Assembly: GCA_011390135.1 (NCBI GenBank)
Contig: JAABSZ010000003.1
Span: 1 to 64,000 of the forward strand
Source: JAABSP01 sp011390135
GTDB lineage: Bacteria; Desulfobacterota; Desulfobacteria; Desulfobacterales; JAABSP01
Direction: 5' to 3'
Length of the DNA stretch: 64,000 nt
Part shown: positions 23,712-31,822 of the stretch, in pieces
Numbering within the stretch: the first letter of the stretch is position 1
Layout of the letters: the number at the start of each line of letters is the position of its first letter
Notes under the pieces: generated by a model
Databases searched by the model: none
Seen by the model: only the letters and a program-made list of their open reading frames with translations
Told to the model about the DNA's origin: nothing
Program-made: the position numbers and the translations under genes

Positions 23712-24554
23712 ATGACCTGCAATGCCGACATTGTTTATTTTTCGCCTGCCGGAAGCACCCGGAAGGTCGCCCAATCCATTGAAAAAGAGCTTTCCGATCT
23801 GATGCTCGACGGAGTTCTCTGGGATCTTTCAGCAGATGATGATCTTTCCCAGCTATTCTCCCGGGCCGGGAAGTGCGGCTCTGATTACTGCCTATTCGTG
23901 GGTTCGCCCGTCTATGTCTCCCATCCCGCGCCGGCGGTGACCGATTTCCTGCAGCGTATGCCCAGGAGTTTGGGGGCCGCAGCGGTTCCCTTTGTCACCT
24001 GGGGCGGCGTCACCAGCGGGGTGGCGCTCTATGACATGGGCAAGATGCTGCAGGAGAAAGGCTTTCGGCTAGCAGCCGCGGCCAAGATCCTTGCGCTGCA
24101 TTCCATGATGCGAGATGCAAAATCGCGGCTGGGGGAAGGCCATCCCGATGGAGAAGACGAGAAGATGATCCGGAATCTGGTGGAGGCGGTCAATACGCGG
24201 ATCAAAAATGAGAAAGATGCCTCCCTCTCTCTGGAGGATCTGGCCTATCAGCCCGATGAGATTCATGCACAGGCGCAGCAGATGAATCTTTCAGTTGCAA
24301 AGGCGCATATGCCGGTTCGGAAGGTGGATGGGGATCGCTGCACTGAATGCGGGATCTGTAAAGAGGTCTGCCCGGTGGATGCCCTGACCCTTTCCCCCTT
24401 TCCCGAATTCCGGGAGAACTGCATCTTCTGCTTCAACTGTGTGATGGATTGTCCGGAAGATGCCATTGTCGCGGATCTATCACAGTTGCACCAGCGGCTT
24501 CGAAAGCGGGCCGAACAGATTTCAGAGCGGCTGCCCAGCCGGATTTTTCTTTAG
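23712..24554 (+). CDS. Flavodoxin-like / 2[4Fe-4S] ferredoxin fusion (EFR1 type)
   Basis: A 280-residue protein. Residues 1-165 form a flavodoxin-like domain (YFSPAGSTRKVAQ at the phosphate loop, FVGSPVYVSHPAPAV, PFVTWGGVTSGVALYDM). The C-terminal part has two ferredoxin clusters, CTECGICKEVCP (about 212-223) and CIFCFNCVMDCP (about 237-248), each with the CxxCxxCxxxCP spacing. Such EFR1-family proteins are thought to shuttle electrons in anaerobes. AAAAGGAAAAGCC precedes the ATG. It follows the glycosyltransferase by 25 bp, without evident functional link. Confidence 0.85.
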   Translation: MTCNADIVYFSPAGSTRKVAQSIEKELSDLMLDGVLWDLSADDDLSQLFSRAGKCGSDYCLFVGSPVYVSHPAPAVTDFLQRMPRSLGAAAVPFVTWGGVTSGVALYDMGKMLQEKGFRLAAAAKILALHSMMRDAKSRLGEGHPDGEDEKMIRNLVEAVNTRIKNEKDASLSLEDLAYQPDEIHAQAQQMNLSVAKAHMPVRKVDGDRCTECGICKEVCPVDALTLSPFPEFRENCIFCFNCVMDCPEDAIVADLSQLHQRLRKRAEQISERLPSRIFL

Positions 24555-24613
24555 GAAATCTTTTTTATCCCGACTGTAAAGACGATCCATTCACTGCCGT
24601 TGACCCCGTGGAT

Positions 24614-25024
24614 CTAAAGCTTATATTGCCAATCCGGCATCGGCCCCTGTAAGAGCCGTTTACGTCGTTGCCCGCAATGGATGCAGTTGCATCCCCGCGT
24701 CAGGGGATGCTCTCCCTTTTTTGCCGCCAGTGCAATGGCCGCATCGATCTGTTCGATGATCATCCGCCGGACATTCTTTTGGGCCGCGTCTCTCTCCTCG
24801 AGAGATTTCACAGGAAAAACCTTCCGGTTTTCCTGCGGCTTGAGATCATCTGAAGGATTTGGAACAGTTTCTGATCCATTTTCAATTCCCTGGCTCGATG
24901 GGCCGCGGGGGGAGGACCATAAAAAAAGGGGTGTATCGGGCGCGGAATCCTTTGCCTTCTTCGGCAGGTTCCCGATGATCCGGTCCTGCGAGTGCCGCAG
25001 AACCCGATATCGCCCTCTCTTCAC
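24614..25024 (-). CDS. Hypothetical protein with a CNCIHC motif
   Basis: A 136-codon frame, unrecognised. The C-terminal part (RRMIIEQIDAAIALAAKKG, then TRGCNCIHC) looks like a helix followed by a cysteine cluster, and the first half is polar and perhaps disordered. The start used is a GTG at 25024; the true start could be internal. A good -10 box (tataat on the minus strand, 25088-25093) lies upstream, which supports leftward transcription, and the stretch otherwise has no gene. Overlapping plus-strand frames seem less likely. Confidence 0.45.
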   Translation of the reverse strand: MKRGRYRVLRHSQDRIIGNLPKKAKDSAPDTPLFLWSSPRGPSSQGIENGSETVPNPSDDLKPQENRKVFPVKSLEERDAAQKNVRRMIIEQIDAAIALAAKKGEHPLTRGCNCIHCGQRRKRLLQGPMPDWQYKL

Positions 25025-25130
25025 CCCTTTGCATCGTTTTTTTTGCTATCCACTGAAGATGTCTTTATTCGTTCTTTCGATCTCCAGATTATACTACACC
25101 TTCATTGCAGAAAGCGTCAATTTTTGATGG

Positions 25131-26447
25131 CTAATATTTCGGTTTTCTCCGGCCGCCGACGCTTTTCGACTTTTTCTGCGGAGAGAGCCAGGCAAATCCG
25201 CCTTTGTTGGAGCGAGCCCCGGATTTGGGTTTGGCCTTGGGCGCCGCGTTCCTGTCCCCATAGGAGTGGGGGCGGTAGGATGAGGGCGCATCGAATCTTT
25301 TGTCCGCGGATGCTTTGGGTCTCTCATTGTAATTGAAATCTTCCAGAACCCGCTGCTCCACCTTGCTCCCGATGGCTTTGTTGATGGCGATCACCATCCG
25401 CCGATCATCGTTGGTGATCAGGGTATAGGCCTCTCCGCTCTTATCCGCGCGTCCGGTTCGGCCTACCCGATGGATATAGGCTTCCGGGGTGGAGGGGATA
25501 TCATAATTGATGACATGGGAGATGTTGGAGACATCTATGCCCCGGGCCGCGATGTCCGTGGCCACCAGAATCCGGGTCTGGCCCGAGCGGAAGCTGTTCA
25601 ATGCGGCCTGGCGCTTTCCCTGTGAAAGATTGCCCTGCAGCGAGGTCGAGCTGTAGCCGGCCCGGGTCAGCTTCTCCCCAAGGCTTTTGGCGCGGTATTT
25701 GGTGCGGGTGAAGACCAGCACGGAACCGGTGTCGGCATCTCTCAGCAGTTTGATCAGCAGCGCCGTCTTCAGGTGCTGGGCCACCGGATAGAGCGCATGG
25801 CTGACGGTCTCCGCAGGCGCGGTGAGTCCGATCTGAACCGTTAACGGGTCATGCAGGATCTCGTTGGCCAGAGAACGGATATCCCCAGGCATGGTGGCCG
25901 AAAAGAGCAGGGTCTGCCGTTTCTCTTTATTGGGGACATGGGAGATAATCCGTCGGATATCCGGCAGAAATCCCATATCGAACATCTGATCGGCCTCATC
26001 CAGCACCAGAACTTCCAGTCCGGAAAGGTCCAGGGTCCGCCGGTTGATATGATCCAGCAGACGGCCGGGACAGCCCACCACGATATCGGCTCGTTTGAGG
26101 GCCTGGATCTGGGGATTGATTCCAACGCCGCCGTAGACCGAGACACTGCGCAGATGGGTCTTTCTGCCCAGGGTTCTGAAGGCGTCATGAATCTGCTCGG
26201 CCAGTTCCCGGGTGGGTGCGATGACCAGTGCCCGGATCTGTCCCCGAGGGCCGTTGATGAGCCGGTTGAGAATGGGAAGTGCAAAGACAGCGGTCTTGCC
26301 GGTTCCGGTCTGGGCCAGCCCCATGACATCGCTGCCCTTCATGACTTCGGGAATGGCCTGGGCCTGAATGGGCGTAGGGGTGACGAAACCCGCATTTTTT
26401 GCGCCTTCGGCAACTGCGGGGTGAAACGAAAAACTTTTAAAATCCAT
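25131..26447 (-). CDS. DEAD-box RNA helicase (RhlE-like)
   Basis: A 438-residue ATP-dependent RNA helicase. Q motif FVTPTPIQAQAIP, motif I AQTGTGKT, Ia APTRELAEQI, II VLDEADQMFD, III SATMP, V ATDIAARGID and VI YIHRVGRTGRA are all present. The tail (about 370-438) is basic and low in complexity (KAKPKSGARSNKGG, KKSKSVGGRRKPKY), as usual for RhlE-type enzymes that act on ribosomes or cold-stabilised RNA. The ATG at 26447 begins the family start MDFKSFSFHPAV. A cold-shock protein gene is close by on the same strand. Confidence 0.93.
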   Translation of the reverse strand: MDFKSFSFHPAVAEGAKNAGFVTPTPIQAQAIPEVMKGSDVMGLAQTGTGKTAVFALPILNRLINGPRGQIRALVIAPTRELAEQIHDAFRTLGRKTHLRSVSVYGGVGINPQIQALKRADIVVGCPGRLLDHINRRTLDLSGLEVLVLDEADQMFDMGFLPDIRRIISHVPNKEKRQTLLFSATMPGDIRSLANEILHDPLTVQIGLTAPAETVSHALYPVAQHLKTALLIKLLRDADTGSVLVFTRTKYRAKSLGEKLTRAGYSSTSLQGNLSQGKRQAALNSFRSGQTRILVATDIAARGIDVSNISHVINYDIPSTPEAYIHRVGRTGRADKSGEAYTLITNDDRRMVIAINKAIGSKVEQRVLEDFNYNERPKASADKRFDAPSSYRPHSYGDRNAAPKAKPKSGARSNKGGFAWLSPQKKSKSVGGRRKPKY

Positions 26448-26481
26448 ATAAATCAATAGTTCCTTAATAGAGATCGATAGA

Positions 26482-26661
26482 ATGATCCCGGATGGAGAGA
26501 GAGAATACGGCTATTCCCCGTTCCCATGTTCGATATGCGGGAACGCGCTTCCGTACGCATTGGATGACATTGCCCACGGAACGCTTCCGGAACCTATCAT
26601 CTCTTCTTTGATCGATCCTGCTTTGATGAAGCTTGGGGGAATATTGCGGCAGGAGTTTTAA
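26482..26661 (+). CDS. Small zinc-finger-like protein
   Basis: A 59-codon frame between the helicase and csp genes. The product has one CSICGN knuckle (residues 16-21) and a conserved-looking tail (HGTLPEPIISSLIDPALMK). The ribosome binding site is weak. A strong terminator with a long T-run in the same direction begins 2 bp after the stop, which favours a real transcript. No homologue recognised. Confidence 0.45.
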   Translation: MIPDGEREYGYSPFPCSICGNALPYALDDIAHGTLPEPIISSLIDPALMKLGGILRQEF

Positions 26662-26662
26662 A

Positions 26663-26707
26663 GGGGGTATCCGAACCTTATCGGCCGGAATACCCCCTCT
26701 TTTTTTT
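26663..26707 (+). terminator. Intrinsic terminator (possibly bidirectional)
   Basis: Arms gggggtatccg and cggaataccccc pair with one bulged base, followed by tctttttttt on the plus strand. Toward the minus strand a shorter TTT run may serve the csp gene. Confidence 0.85.
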
Positions 26708-26727
26708 AAAGCAGATAAACTAAAAGG

Positions 26728-26928
26728 TTATCCTACGGTGACGTTTACTGCGGCAAGGCCTTTTTGACCCTGCTCGATGTCAAATGTCACCCGGTCGCCT
26801 TCGTTCAGGCTTTTGAAACCGTTTGCATTGATCCCTGAATGGTGAACAAATACATCCGGCCCATCTTCTTGCTCGATGAAACCGAAACCCTTTTGGTCGT
26901 TGAACCATTTCACGATACCACTGGCCAT
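26728..26928 (-). CDS. csp: Cold-shock protein
   Basis: A 66-residue CspA-family single-stranded nucleic-acid-binding beta barrel. RNP1 KGFGFIEQ and RNP2 VFVHHSGI are intact, with MASGIVKWFNDQ at the start and GQKGLAAVNV at the end. AAAGGAGGATGTACTT gives a strong ribosome binding site. The gene has a leader of roughly 145 nt, as csp genes often do, which begins with a terminator-like hairpin (27032-27060). Confidence 0.95.
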   Translation of the reverse strand: MASGIVKWFNDQKGFGFIEQEDGPDVFVHHSGINANGFKSLNEGDRVTFDIEQGQKGLAAVNVTVG

Positions 26929-27019
26929 AAGTACATCCTCCTTTCTTCATTAATAATATTCAAAATTTTAACCTGGAGGATGTTTCATCGGGGTACCAAA
27001 TGACTCCTACAATGATTCC

Positions 27020-27062
27020 TGCAGAGAAAAACCGCCTCTCGGATTCGCTGATCCCGAGGCCA
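27020..27062 (-). promoter_or_regulatory. Hairpin with U-run at the start of the csp leader
   Basis: On the minus strand gcctcggg and the following ccgagaggc pair around a 10-nt loop, then ggtttttctc. It lies just after the csp promoter, so it can act as an attenuator or as a folded 5' end of the mRNA; it could also end transcripts coming from hicB. Confidence 0.5.
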
Positions 27063-27076
27063 TGTTGAATAGAACA

Positions 27077-27104
27077 ACTATAAACCGTTTTGAAAATAAA
27101 TCAA
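27077..27104 (-). promoter_or_regulatory. Promoter of csp
   Basis: On the minus strand TTGATT (27104-27099), a 16-bp spacer and TATAGT (27082-27077). Confidence 0.6.
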
Positions 27105-27197
27105 GAGAAAAATTTGAAACTTTGAAAAAAAATTTTGGATGGCCGGGGCGTTCGAGTACCGTTTTGCGATTTTAAAATCAAATACAGAGCGTTAGAT

Positions 27198-27362
27198 TCA
27201 GGGGCTGCTGCCATTTTTTTCCAGACAGCCTTCAACAGCTTCATAAAGATTTGTCAATAACTCTTCGAAGGTCTCTCCCTGAGTCGCACAGCCGGGTATT
27301 GCCGGAACCTCGGCCCAATAGCCGCCTTCTTCCGCTTCATGGATGATGACTTTTATTTTCAT
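27198..27362 (-). CDS. Lone HicB-family antitoxin-like protein
   Basis: A 54-residue protein: MKIKVIIHEAEEGGYWAEVP, then IPGCATQGETFEELLTNLYEAV, the typical HicB fold (partial RNase H) with the AEVP-IPGC-TQGET pattern. There is no HicA toxin gene on either side. Such solitary HicB-like proteins are common and may be regulatory or orphan antitoxins. The gene precedes csp on the same strand, but csp has its own promoter. Confidence 0.75.
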   Translation of the reverse strand: MKIKVIIHEAEEGGYWAEVPAIPGCATQGETFEELLTNLYEAVEGCLEKNGSSP

Positions 27363-27442
27363 GGAATCTGCGCCTTTTAAAGGTGATCGGTCAGGAATGT
27401 CCGCTGGGGATAATCCTTTTTAGATGTTTTTTTTAGAACCCT

Positions 27443-27853
27443 TTATCGAAGCCGAAGGATCTCCCATCGGCCTTCGAGTTCCGCGGTATCCTGCGCCGAT
27501 GCGTTGGTGATCAGAATCCGTTTTCTCGTATTCTCGATTTCCGGAAAGGCTGTACCTTCTTTCAGGGATGCAAAATTCCTCGGCGCGTAGGGGGTGACAT
27601 TTTCCATGTCGAGATCGGATGACCAGCTATGGACCCGGCTTTTTTCGGTAAAGAGGGCAAAGTGCGTATATCGCTGATCTTCGAGTTCCGAAAGTGCCTG
27701 GATCGCCTCTCTCCAGACGCTTTTCATGGGGTAGGAGGCGTCGAGGGCCACCACCATTTTCCGGGGATGGCCCTCCAGATAGAAATGGTACCCTCCCCCC
27801 AGTCCCCCGAAGAGCCCGATAACGATGGCCAGCCAGATGGCAAAGGGTTTCAT
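27443..27853 (-). CDS. Small membrane-anchored vWA-like protein
   Basis: A 136-residue protein with an N-terminal membrane segment (FAIWLAIVIGLFGGLGGGY) and a domain starting MVVALDASYPM. The DASYP stretch is a reduced MIDAS-like motif (vWA domains have DxSxS), and the later RKRILITNAS fits a Rossmann strand. Third and last gene of the vWA operon, 4 bp after its neighbour. Function unknown; a relationship to the larger vWA protein is inferred. Confidence 0.6.
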   Translation of the reverse strand: MKPFAIWLAIVIGLFGGLGGGYHFYLEGHPRKMVVALDASYPMKSVWREAIQALSELEDQRYTHFALFTEKSRVHSWSSDLDMENVTPYAPRNFASLKEGTAFPEIENTRKRILITNASAQDTAELEGRWEILRLR

Positions 27854-27857
27854 GGCA

Positions 27858-29576
27858 TCACATCTGCGCGTTGAGAAGCGCGCCGATCTTGTATTCGATC
27901 TCCCCCTCGCCCGCGTTGAGACTTGCGGCCTCCACCAGGGAGGAGAGGCGTTTCAGCTCTTCGATGTTGGCTTCATAGCCGATGGTGTAGATGGGGATGC
28001 TCAATCCGCCGATAACCTCCGAGATGTCTGCGAAGTTCATGCCGATGTTGGTTTCGCCGTCGGTGAGGACGAAGAGCAGCGGCTTGATGTTCTGGTTCTT
28101 CTCCTTCTCCTCGACCAGATTCTTCAAAGAGACCGCGACCCCGTCATACATCGCGGTTTTGCCCTCGGCCGCCATATCCTCGACTGCCGCGTGAAAGGCC
28201 GATTTGTGGATCAGGTCGAACTTTTTCACCGGCAGCACCTCCGTCACCTGATGGTTGAAGAGCACGATGCCGATGGCATTGTTGGGGCTGATGAACTCGC
28301 TGCCGTCCAGCAGTGCCCGTTTGAGACGGTTGAGCCGCGCCCCCCGCATGGAGCCGCTCACATCGCACAGAAAGACCGCGGAAATAGGTCTGCCGGCATC
28401 CTTTTTCTCCTTCCAGAGCTTCTGTGCCCGCACCAGCACGTCTCCGGGCGGGATCTCAAAGGGCGCCTGATAATCCATATCCGGATTGAAGCCGTACTCC
28501 TTTGCAACCTTCTTATATTCCGGTTTTTCGGCAAATCCGGCAAATGCCTGCAGCAGTTCCATCTTTTCCCGCGGCAGGTCTCCGACCGCATAGAGAGGGT
28601 TGTCGTGGGGAATGCCGAATGGGATGAACTCGTAGCCGGACCCGAGCACCGATGTGTTGGCATAGGTCTGGTACTCCATGACGAATGCCTCCAGGGAGCC
28701 CTCGTTGATCACCGAATCCCGCATCTGAAGCGTTGTCAGCGCAACAAAGGGAACCCCCCGCTGAAAGCTCTCAAAGGAGCTGACCACTTCCGGGGCCAGC
28801 ATCTGGTCCGGATCGCCGCCGGCAAAGGTGGCCAGCACCGTCACCAGAAAGTTGACCCCGGTGCTGCTGGCAAAGGGGTTTGTATAGCCCATGACCAGCT
28901 TCCCCTGCACCACCGCATCGATGATGTTGCGGATGTTCAGCTCCCCGTATTCGGAGCGGATCCGATCCGCCACCTTCTCCTTCATCACCACCCCCGCGAT
29001 ATTGCCCACCATCTGCTCGGCCACCCGCGTCATTTTCACGCCGTGAGCCCTCACCATCTCCACCCAGAGGTGATTGGAGGGGGAGAAGGCATCGGCCCTG
29101 TATTTGCCCGAGGCCAGATATTCATGACCCGTGCCCGAGGCGATCTTCCGGATGATGATCTTTCCTGTCTGTCCTGTGGATAGCTGGTGGTTGGTTTCGT
29201 TGAAGGCCTGGGCCATCTCCACCATAATGCCGTCGATGCCGGTTCCAGACTTCTCGGTGGAGGTGAAGATCTCGGCAGTCACGACGTTTCCGGTGCGGGC
29301 CGGATTGACCGGCAGCGGAAACTGGCTGATCTCGGGCAGGTTTTGGCCCAGATCCTTCTTCCCTCCGAGCTGGAGATTGGCCCGTCGCTGGACATGGTTT
29401 TGGGTCCAGTCCACCCGGCGGACCAGATCCTCGAGCCTGTCTGCAGCGTTTTCATAGCTCATCCGGAAGGAGAGAGTCCCGAGCCCTTGGCCCGGAGCGA
29501 GAAAAAGGGTATATCCGGCAAAGGCGATGATCGCCAGCACACCCGCGGCAAAGATGAATCCCAAAAGTTTCTTCAT
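27858..29576 (-). CDS. Solute-binding-like protein fused to a vWA domain
   Basis: A 572-residue protein. One N-terminal membrane segment (residues 4-26) anchors it outside. Residues 95-370 resemble an extracellular solute-binding domain (VVTAEIFTSTEKSG, ALAGDS-like YRADAFSPSNHLW, VMGYTNPFASSTGVNFL, VAKEYGFNPDM). From about residue 395 there is a vWA domain with a full MIDAS: VFLCDVSGSM (DxSxS), TAMYDGVAVSL and LLFVLTDGETN. Such proteins occur near TelA/XpaC-like genes in other bacteria; the upstream neighbour here has a similar layout to XpaC. Role unknown, perhaps metal-dependent adhesion or sensing at the cell surface. Confidence 0.75.
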   Translation of the reverse strand: MKKLLGFIFAAGVLAIIAFAGYTLFLAPGQGLGTLSFRMSYENAADRLEDLVRRVDWTQNHVQRRANLQLGGKKDLGQNLPEISQFPLPVNPARTGNVVTAEIFTSTEKSGTGIDGIMVEMAQAFNETNHQLSTGQTGKIIIRKIASGTGHEYLASGKYRADAFSPSNHLWVEMVRAHGVKMTRVAEQMVGNIAGVVMKEKVADRIRSEYGELNIRNIIDAVVQGKLVMGYTNPFASSTGVNFLVTVLATFAGGDPDQMLAPEVVSSFESFQRGVPFVALTTLQMRDSVINEGSLEAFVMEYQTYANTSVLGSGYEFIPFGIPHDNPLYAVGDLPREKMELLQAFAGFAEKPEYKKVAKEYGFNPDMDYQAPFEIPPGDVLVRAQKLWKEKKDAGRPISAVFLCDVSGSMRGARLNRLKRALLDGSEFISPNNAIGIVLFNHQVTEVLPVKKFDLIHKSAFHAAVEDMAAEGKTAMYDGVAVSLKNLVEEKEKNQNIKPLLFVLTDGETNIGMNFADISEVIGGLSIPIYTIGYEANIEELKRLSSLVEAASLNAGEGEIEYKIGALLNAQM

Positions 29577-29580
29577 GATT

Positions 29581-30210
29581 TCATACCTCCTTCAGGGCGT
29601 CCTGAAGCCCCATGTTGATGGCTTTCAATTCCGTATCGATCTCCTTTTGATCCTTCATTCGAAGGTCGAAAAGGGTAAGATTGCCGCTGAAGCGCTTCAT
29701 GGCCGTCAGCGCGCCCTCCACTGATTCGGCCTGTTGAGAGAGCATCCGGTGCATGGCCTGTTTCTGATCATCGGTGCCGAAGGTCTGCGCACGCTGGTAG
29801 AGTTCGGTATGGTTTTGGGCCAATTGGTAAAGATGGGTCAGCATGGAATCGAGTTCTTCGATAAACCCCTGATCCCGAAACTCCCTCCGGATCTTTTCGG
29901 CCAGGGCCAGACATTCCAGGGCCGGCTCCCGGAATTCAGGCTCGCAGAAGGCAAGCAGACGCTTGAGATCATCATCTTCCATCGCTTCCGGAATGCCGTG
30001 GTAGAGCCGCCGGAATTGATCGGAACGGAAGTAGATCACCGGCCAGAGGAGAAGGGAGAGGAGGCCGGCCCCGGCCGCGGCAAAGAGCATGAGGGAGCCG
30101 GGCTGAAACCAGAAGATGAAAGCGCCTTCCAGCAGCACCGTTATGATCACGGCAAGCCATGTCTTTTTGGATGCAAAGAGGATCTTCAGGATGCGGCTGC
30201 CTCTTCCCAT
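29581..30210 (-). CDS. Two-helix membrane protein with long helical cytoplasmic region
   Basis: A 209-residue protein. Two adjacent membrane helices (about 17-35 and 40-60) are followed by about 150 residues of amphipathic helices (LALAEKIRREFRDQGFIEELDSMLTHLYQLAQ, RMLSQQAESVEGALTAMKRF). This layout resembles XpaC-type proteins that accompany TelA and vWA genes, but I see no diagnostic motif. First gene of the three-gene vWA operon, 4 bp before the next start. Confidence 0.65.
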   Translation of the reverse strand: MGRGSRILKILFASKKTWLAVIITVLLEGAFIFWFQPGSLMLFAAAGAGLLSLLLWPVIYFRSDQFRRLYHGIPEAMEDDDLKRLLAFCEPEFREPALECLALAEKIRREFRDQGFIEELDSMLTHLYQLAQNHTELYQRAQTFGTDDQKQAMHRMLSQQAESVEGALTAMKRFSGNLTLFDLRMKDQKEIDTELKAINMGLQDALKEV

Positions 30211-30316
30211 TGGATCTCCTTATCTAAGTACTTTATCTGAGCACTTCGTCATTAAGTTTGAATAACATTTCCGGGCAGATATGGGCGTCAAAATCGGCCA
30301 TGAACCGTTGTCCGCT

Positions 30317-30469
30317 TCAGTGATATTTTTTTCTCCGGTTCGCCATCGGGTGGCCTGCTTCTCGTAAAACCTGCTCCAGTTTCACTCTTATCGGAGCGAT
30401 ATTTCGATCCACAATCCCCCGTAATTTTGGAATATCAACGAAATCATAACTATTCTCGTTCGAGTGTAT
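30317..30469 (-). pseudogene. Gene remnant without start codon
   Basis: An open frame of 50 codons between stops, product with sense-like text (YDFVDIPKLRGIVDRNIAPI, then RVKLEQVLREAGHPMANRRK). No ATG and no ribosome binding site. Probably the end of a gene cut at the edge of the accessory island. Family not recognised. Confidence 0.35.
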
Positions 30470-30500
30470 TTATTTATTCTGGCTGATAATGGGCATACAA

Positions 30501-30695
30501 TTATGAACCAGTTATTAGAAGATCATTTAATTCGGTATACATTCGATGAAATTTTTCCAGCAAAACAACCTCCCAGCATGAAATGGAGGAGACAGCCAAT
30601 GAATCGGTTGTTTCAATTAAATCGATCAATGTTTTTGGTAATGGGTCATTTGGCAACAACCAACGAATCCAAATATGCGTATCCATCAAAATCAT
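30501..30695 (-). pseudogene. Truncated PIN-domain toxin (VapC-like)
   Basis: Starts MILMDTHIWIRWLL and continues through SISCWEVVLLEKFHRM, the first half of a PIN ribonuclease (first Asp and the conserved Glu present), then stops after about 64 residues; family members are about 125-130. The C-terminal half with the other catalytic Asp residues is missing. The ATG overlaps the stop of the antitoxin-like gene (ATGA), so the original pair was intact. Confidence 0.65.
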
Positions 30696-30916
30696 TGAAG
30701 CGCTTCCCAATCTTCAATTGGTGAAACAGGGGATATAATATCTCCAATAATTTTTCCTTTTCCTATAATTTTTGAGGAAGGTTCCCTTTTGTTTTCTTTC
30801 ATTTTAGCCTCGATTATTAAAAAGATTGCTTCCATACGGGAATTTGGTGGCAATTTTGGCTGATGAAGTAATTGACCGTATTGATCTGTTTCAAGGAAAA
30901 TTTTTTTTGCTCGCAT
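30692..30916 (-). CDS. Antitoxin-like protein partnered with the truncated PIN toxin
   Basis: A 74-residue protein. Residues 41-74 (ENKREPSSKIIGKGKIIGDI then VSPIEDWEAL) match the C-terminal toxin-binding tail of antitoxins that accompany this PIN type. The N-terminal half (MRAKKIFLETDQYGQLLHQPKLPP) is of the strand-rich DNA-binding kind. It overlaps the truncated toxin by 4 bp and sits on the end of another broken PIN gene. Confidence 0.6.
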   Translation of the reverse strand: MRAKKIFLETDQYGQLLHQPKLPPNSRMEAIFLIIEAKMKENKREPSSKIIGKGKIIGDIISPVSPIEDWEALQ

Positions 30917-31044
30917 AATAACTCCATATTTTTTTTTATGAAAATCGCTTCTGACTCTACTCGTATAATGTTCTGGCTTTGATCATCGAACGGTTCGTTC
31001 ATACAACATGCGTCCAGATATATTTTCAATGTTTTCTCTCTCAT
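30917..31044 (-). pseudogene. N-terminal fragment of a second PIN-domain protein
   Basis: About 36 codons (MREKTLKIYLDACCMNEPFD then DQSQNIIRVESEAIF) match the start of a PIN family that begins KIYLDxCCxNRPFDDQ. The frame then runs out of register into the antitoxin gene, so the rest of the protein was lost, probably by a recombination junction near 30925. Confidence 0.6.
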
Positions 31045-31153
31045 GCATCAGCAGCAGAATATCCAAATAAGCGGCGCGGTTTTTGCGTCCGCTTGATTTT
31101 TGTGTTAGCCTTCGCTTTGATTATAAGCAGCTAAGTCCCTTTCGCTGATCGAT

Positions 31154-31228
31154 CTAACCAGTAGCCGGGTTTACGACGGATTCCAAGAACTCATCTTTAG
31201 CCTCGGGATCAAAAACTATATAACTCAC
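31154..31228 (-). pseudogene. N-terminal fragment of a RelE/ParE-type toxin
   Basis: From a GTG at 31228 the frame reads VSYIVFDPEAKDEFLESV, the usual first strand and helix of ParE/RelE toxins, then NPATG and a stop after 24 codons. It follows directly on the antitoxin remnant. Confidence 0.5.
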
Positions 31229-31429
31229 TTTATAATCCGATCCGCCTCGACAAATACCTGATTGGCTGGAATTCCAAGGTCGTTTACCTTGTTTATATTC
31301 CTCGTATCTAGGTTCAGCTTCAGCAATACAAGCAGCGTCGATATCTGACAAGGAATTTTCACCAAGTGAGCTTAGTAGGCGGTCAGCTAAAAAAGCCCGC
31401 TCCTGTGTTGAGAGGCTAAGGGCTTCATT
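31226..31429 (-). pseudogene. Frameshifted addiction-module antitoxin remnant
   Basis: Text such as EALSLSTQERAFLADRLLSSL then SDIDAACIAEAEPRYEEYKQ is typical of the short TIGR02574-type antitoxins. The start codon is missing (the frame opens after the stop of the next gene) and after KRP a one-base shift is needed to read on into GIPANQVFVEADRIIK and the stop that overlaps the toxin start. Confidence 0.55.
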
Positions 31430-31822
31430 TTAGATTTTCAAGTTTTCTTTTTCTGCTAATGTGTTAAGTTTTTTATCCATTGAAATAATCAATCCATAAT
31501 TTCTTCTTGCAGTTATAAGATAAAACATATCATATGTCGAATTTTCGTTACTTACAGCTTCAAAATACGCTTCTCGCCAAAGATCTTTTGAATCAATAAA
31601 ATCATCAATTAGATTAACACAAAACTCGATACCTTTTAAGCAGATTTCATCGGTAAATTGTGCAAATTTCCTGTATTTCCAAAATACATTTGTTACTTCC
31701 GAAACATATATATCCGGCGCAAGAATCACATCAGCTTTTTTTAAACAGTTAATAAATCGGCTTGAATTCTCTTTTTGCAGGACAATCTCCACGGCTCCGC
31801 TTGCATCAAGTACGATAATCAT
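31430..31822 (-). CDS. PIN-domain toxin (VapC-like)
   Basis: A 130-residue PIN ribonuclease of full length. Acidic residues at the usual places: MIIVLDASG (Asp6), PDIYVSEVTNVFWK (Glu), STYDMFYLITARR (Asp) and LIISMDKKL (Asp). It overlaps the antitoxin gene by 4 bp (ATGA at 31819-31822), the standard antitoxin-toxin order. AT-rich like the rest of the island. Expected to cleave specific RNAs when not bound by its antitoxin. Confidence 0.8.
   Translation of the reverse strand: MIIVLDASGAVEIVLQKENSSRFINCLKKADVILAPDIYVSEVTNVFWKYRKFAQFTDEICLKGIEFCVNLIDDFIDSKDLWREAYFEAVSNENSTYDMFYLITARRNYGLIISMDKKLNTLAEKENLKI

Noticed and set aside
27198..27442. HicA toxin partner for HicB
   Set aside because: No frame of suitable size or text lies upstream or downstream of the hicB-like gene.
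27825..29183. 452-codon frame on the plus strand
   Set aside because: Antisense of the solute-binding/vWA gene, which has a signal anchor and complete MIDAS.
31154..31351. 65-residue intact protein
   Set aside because: It joins an antitoxin tail read out of frame to the first residues of a ParE-like toxin, so it is an artefact of a frameshift.
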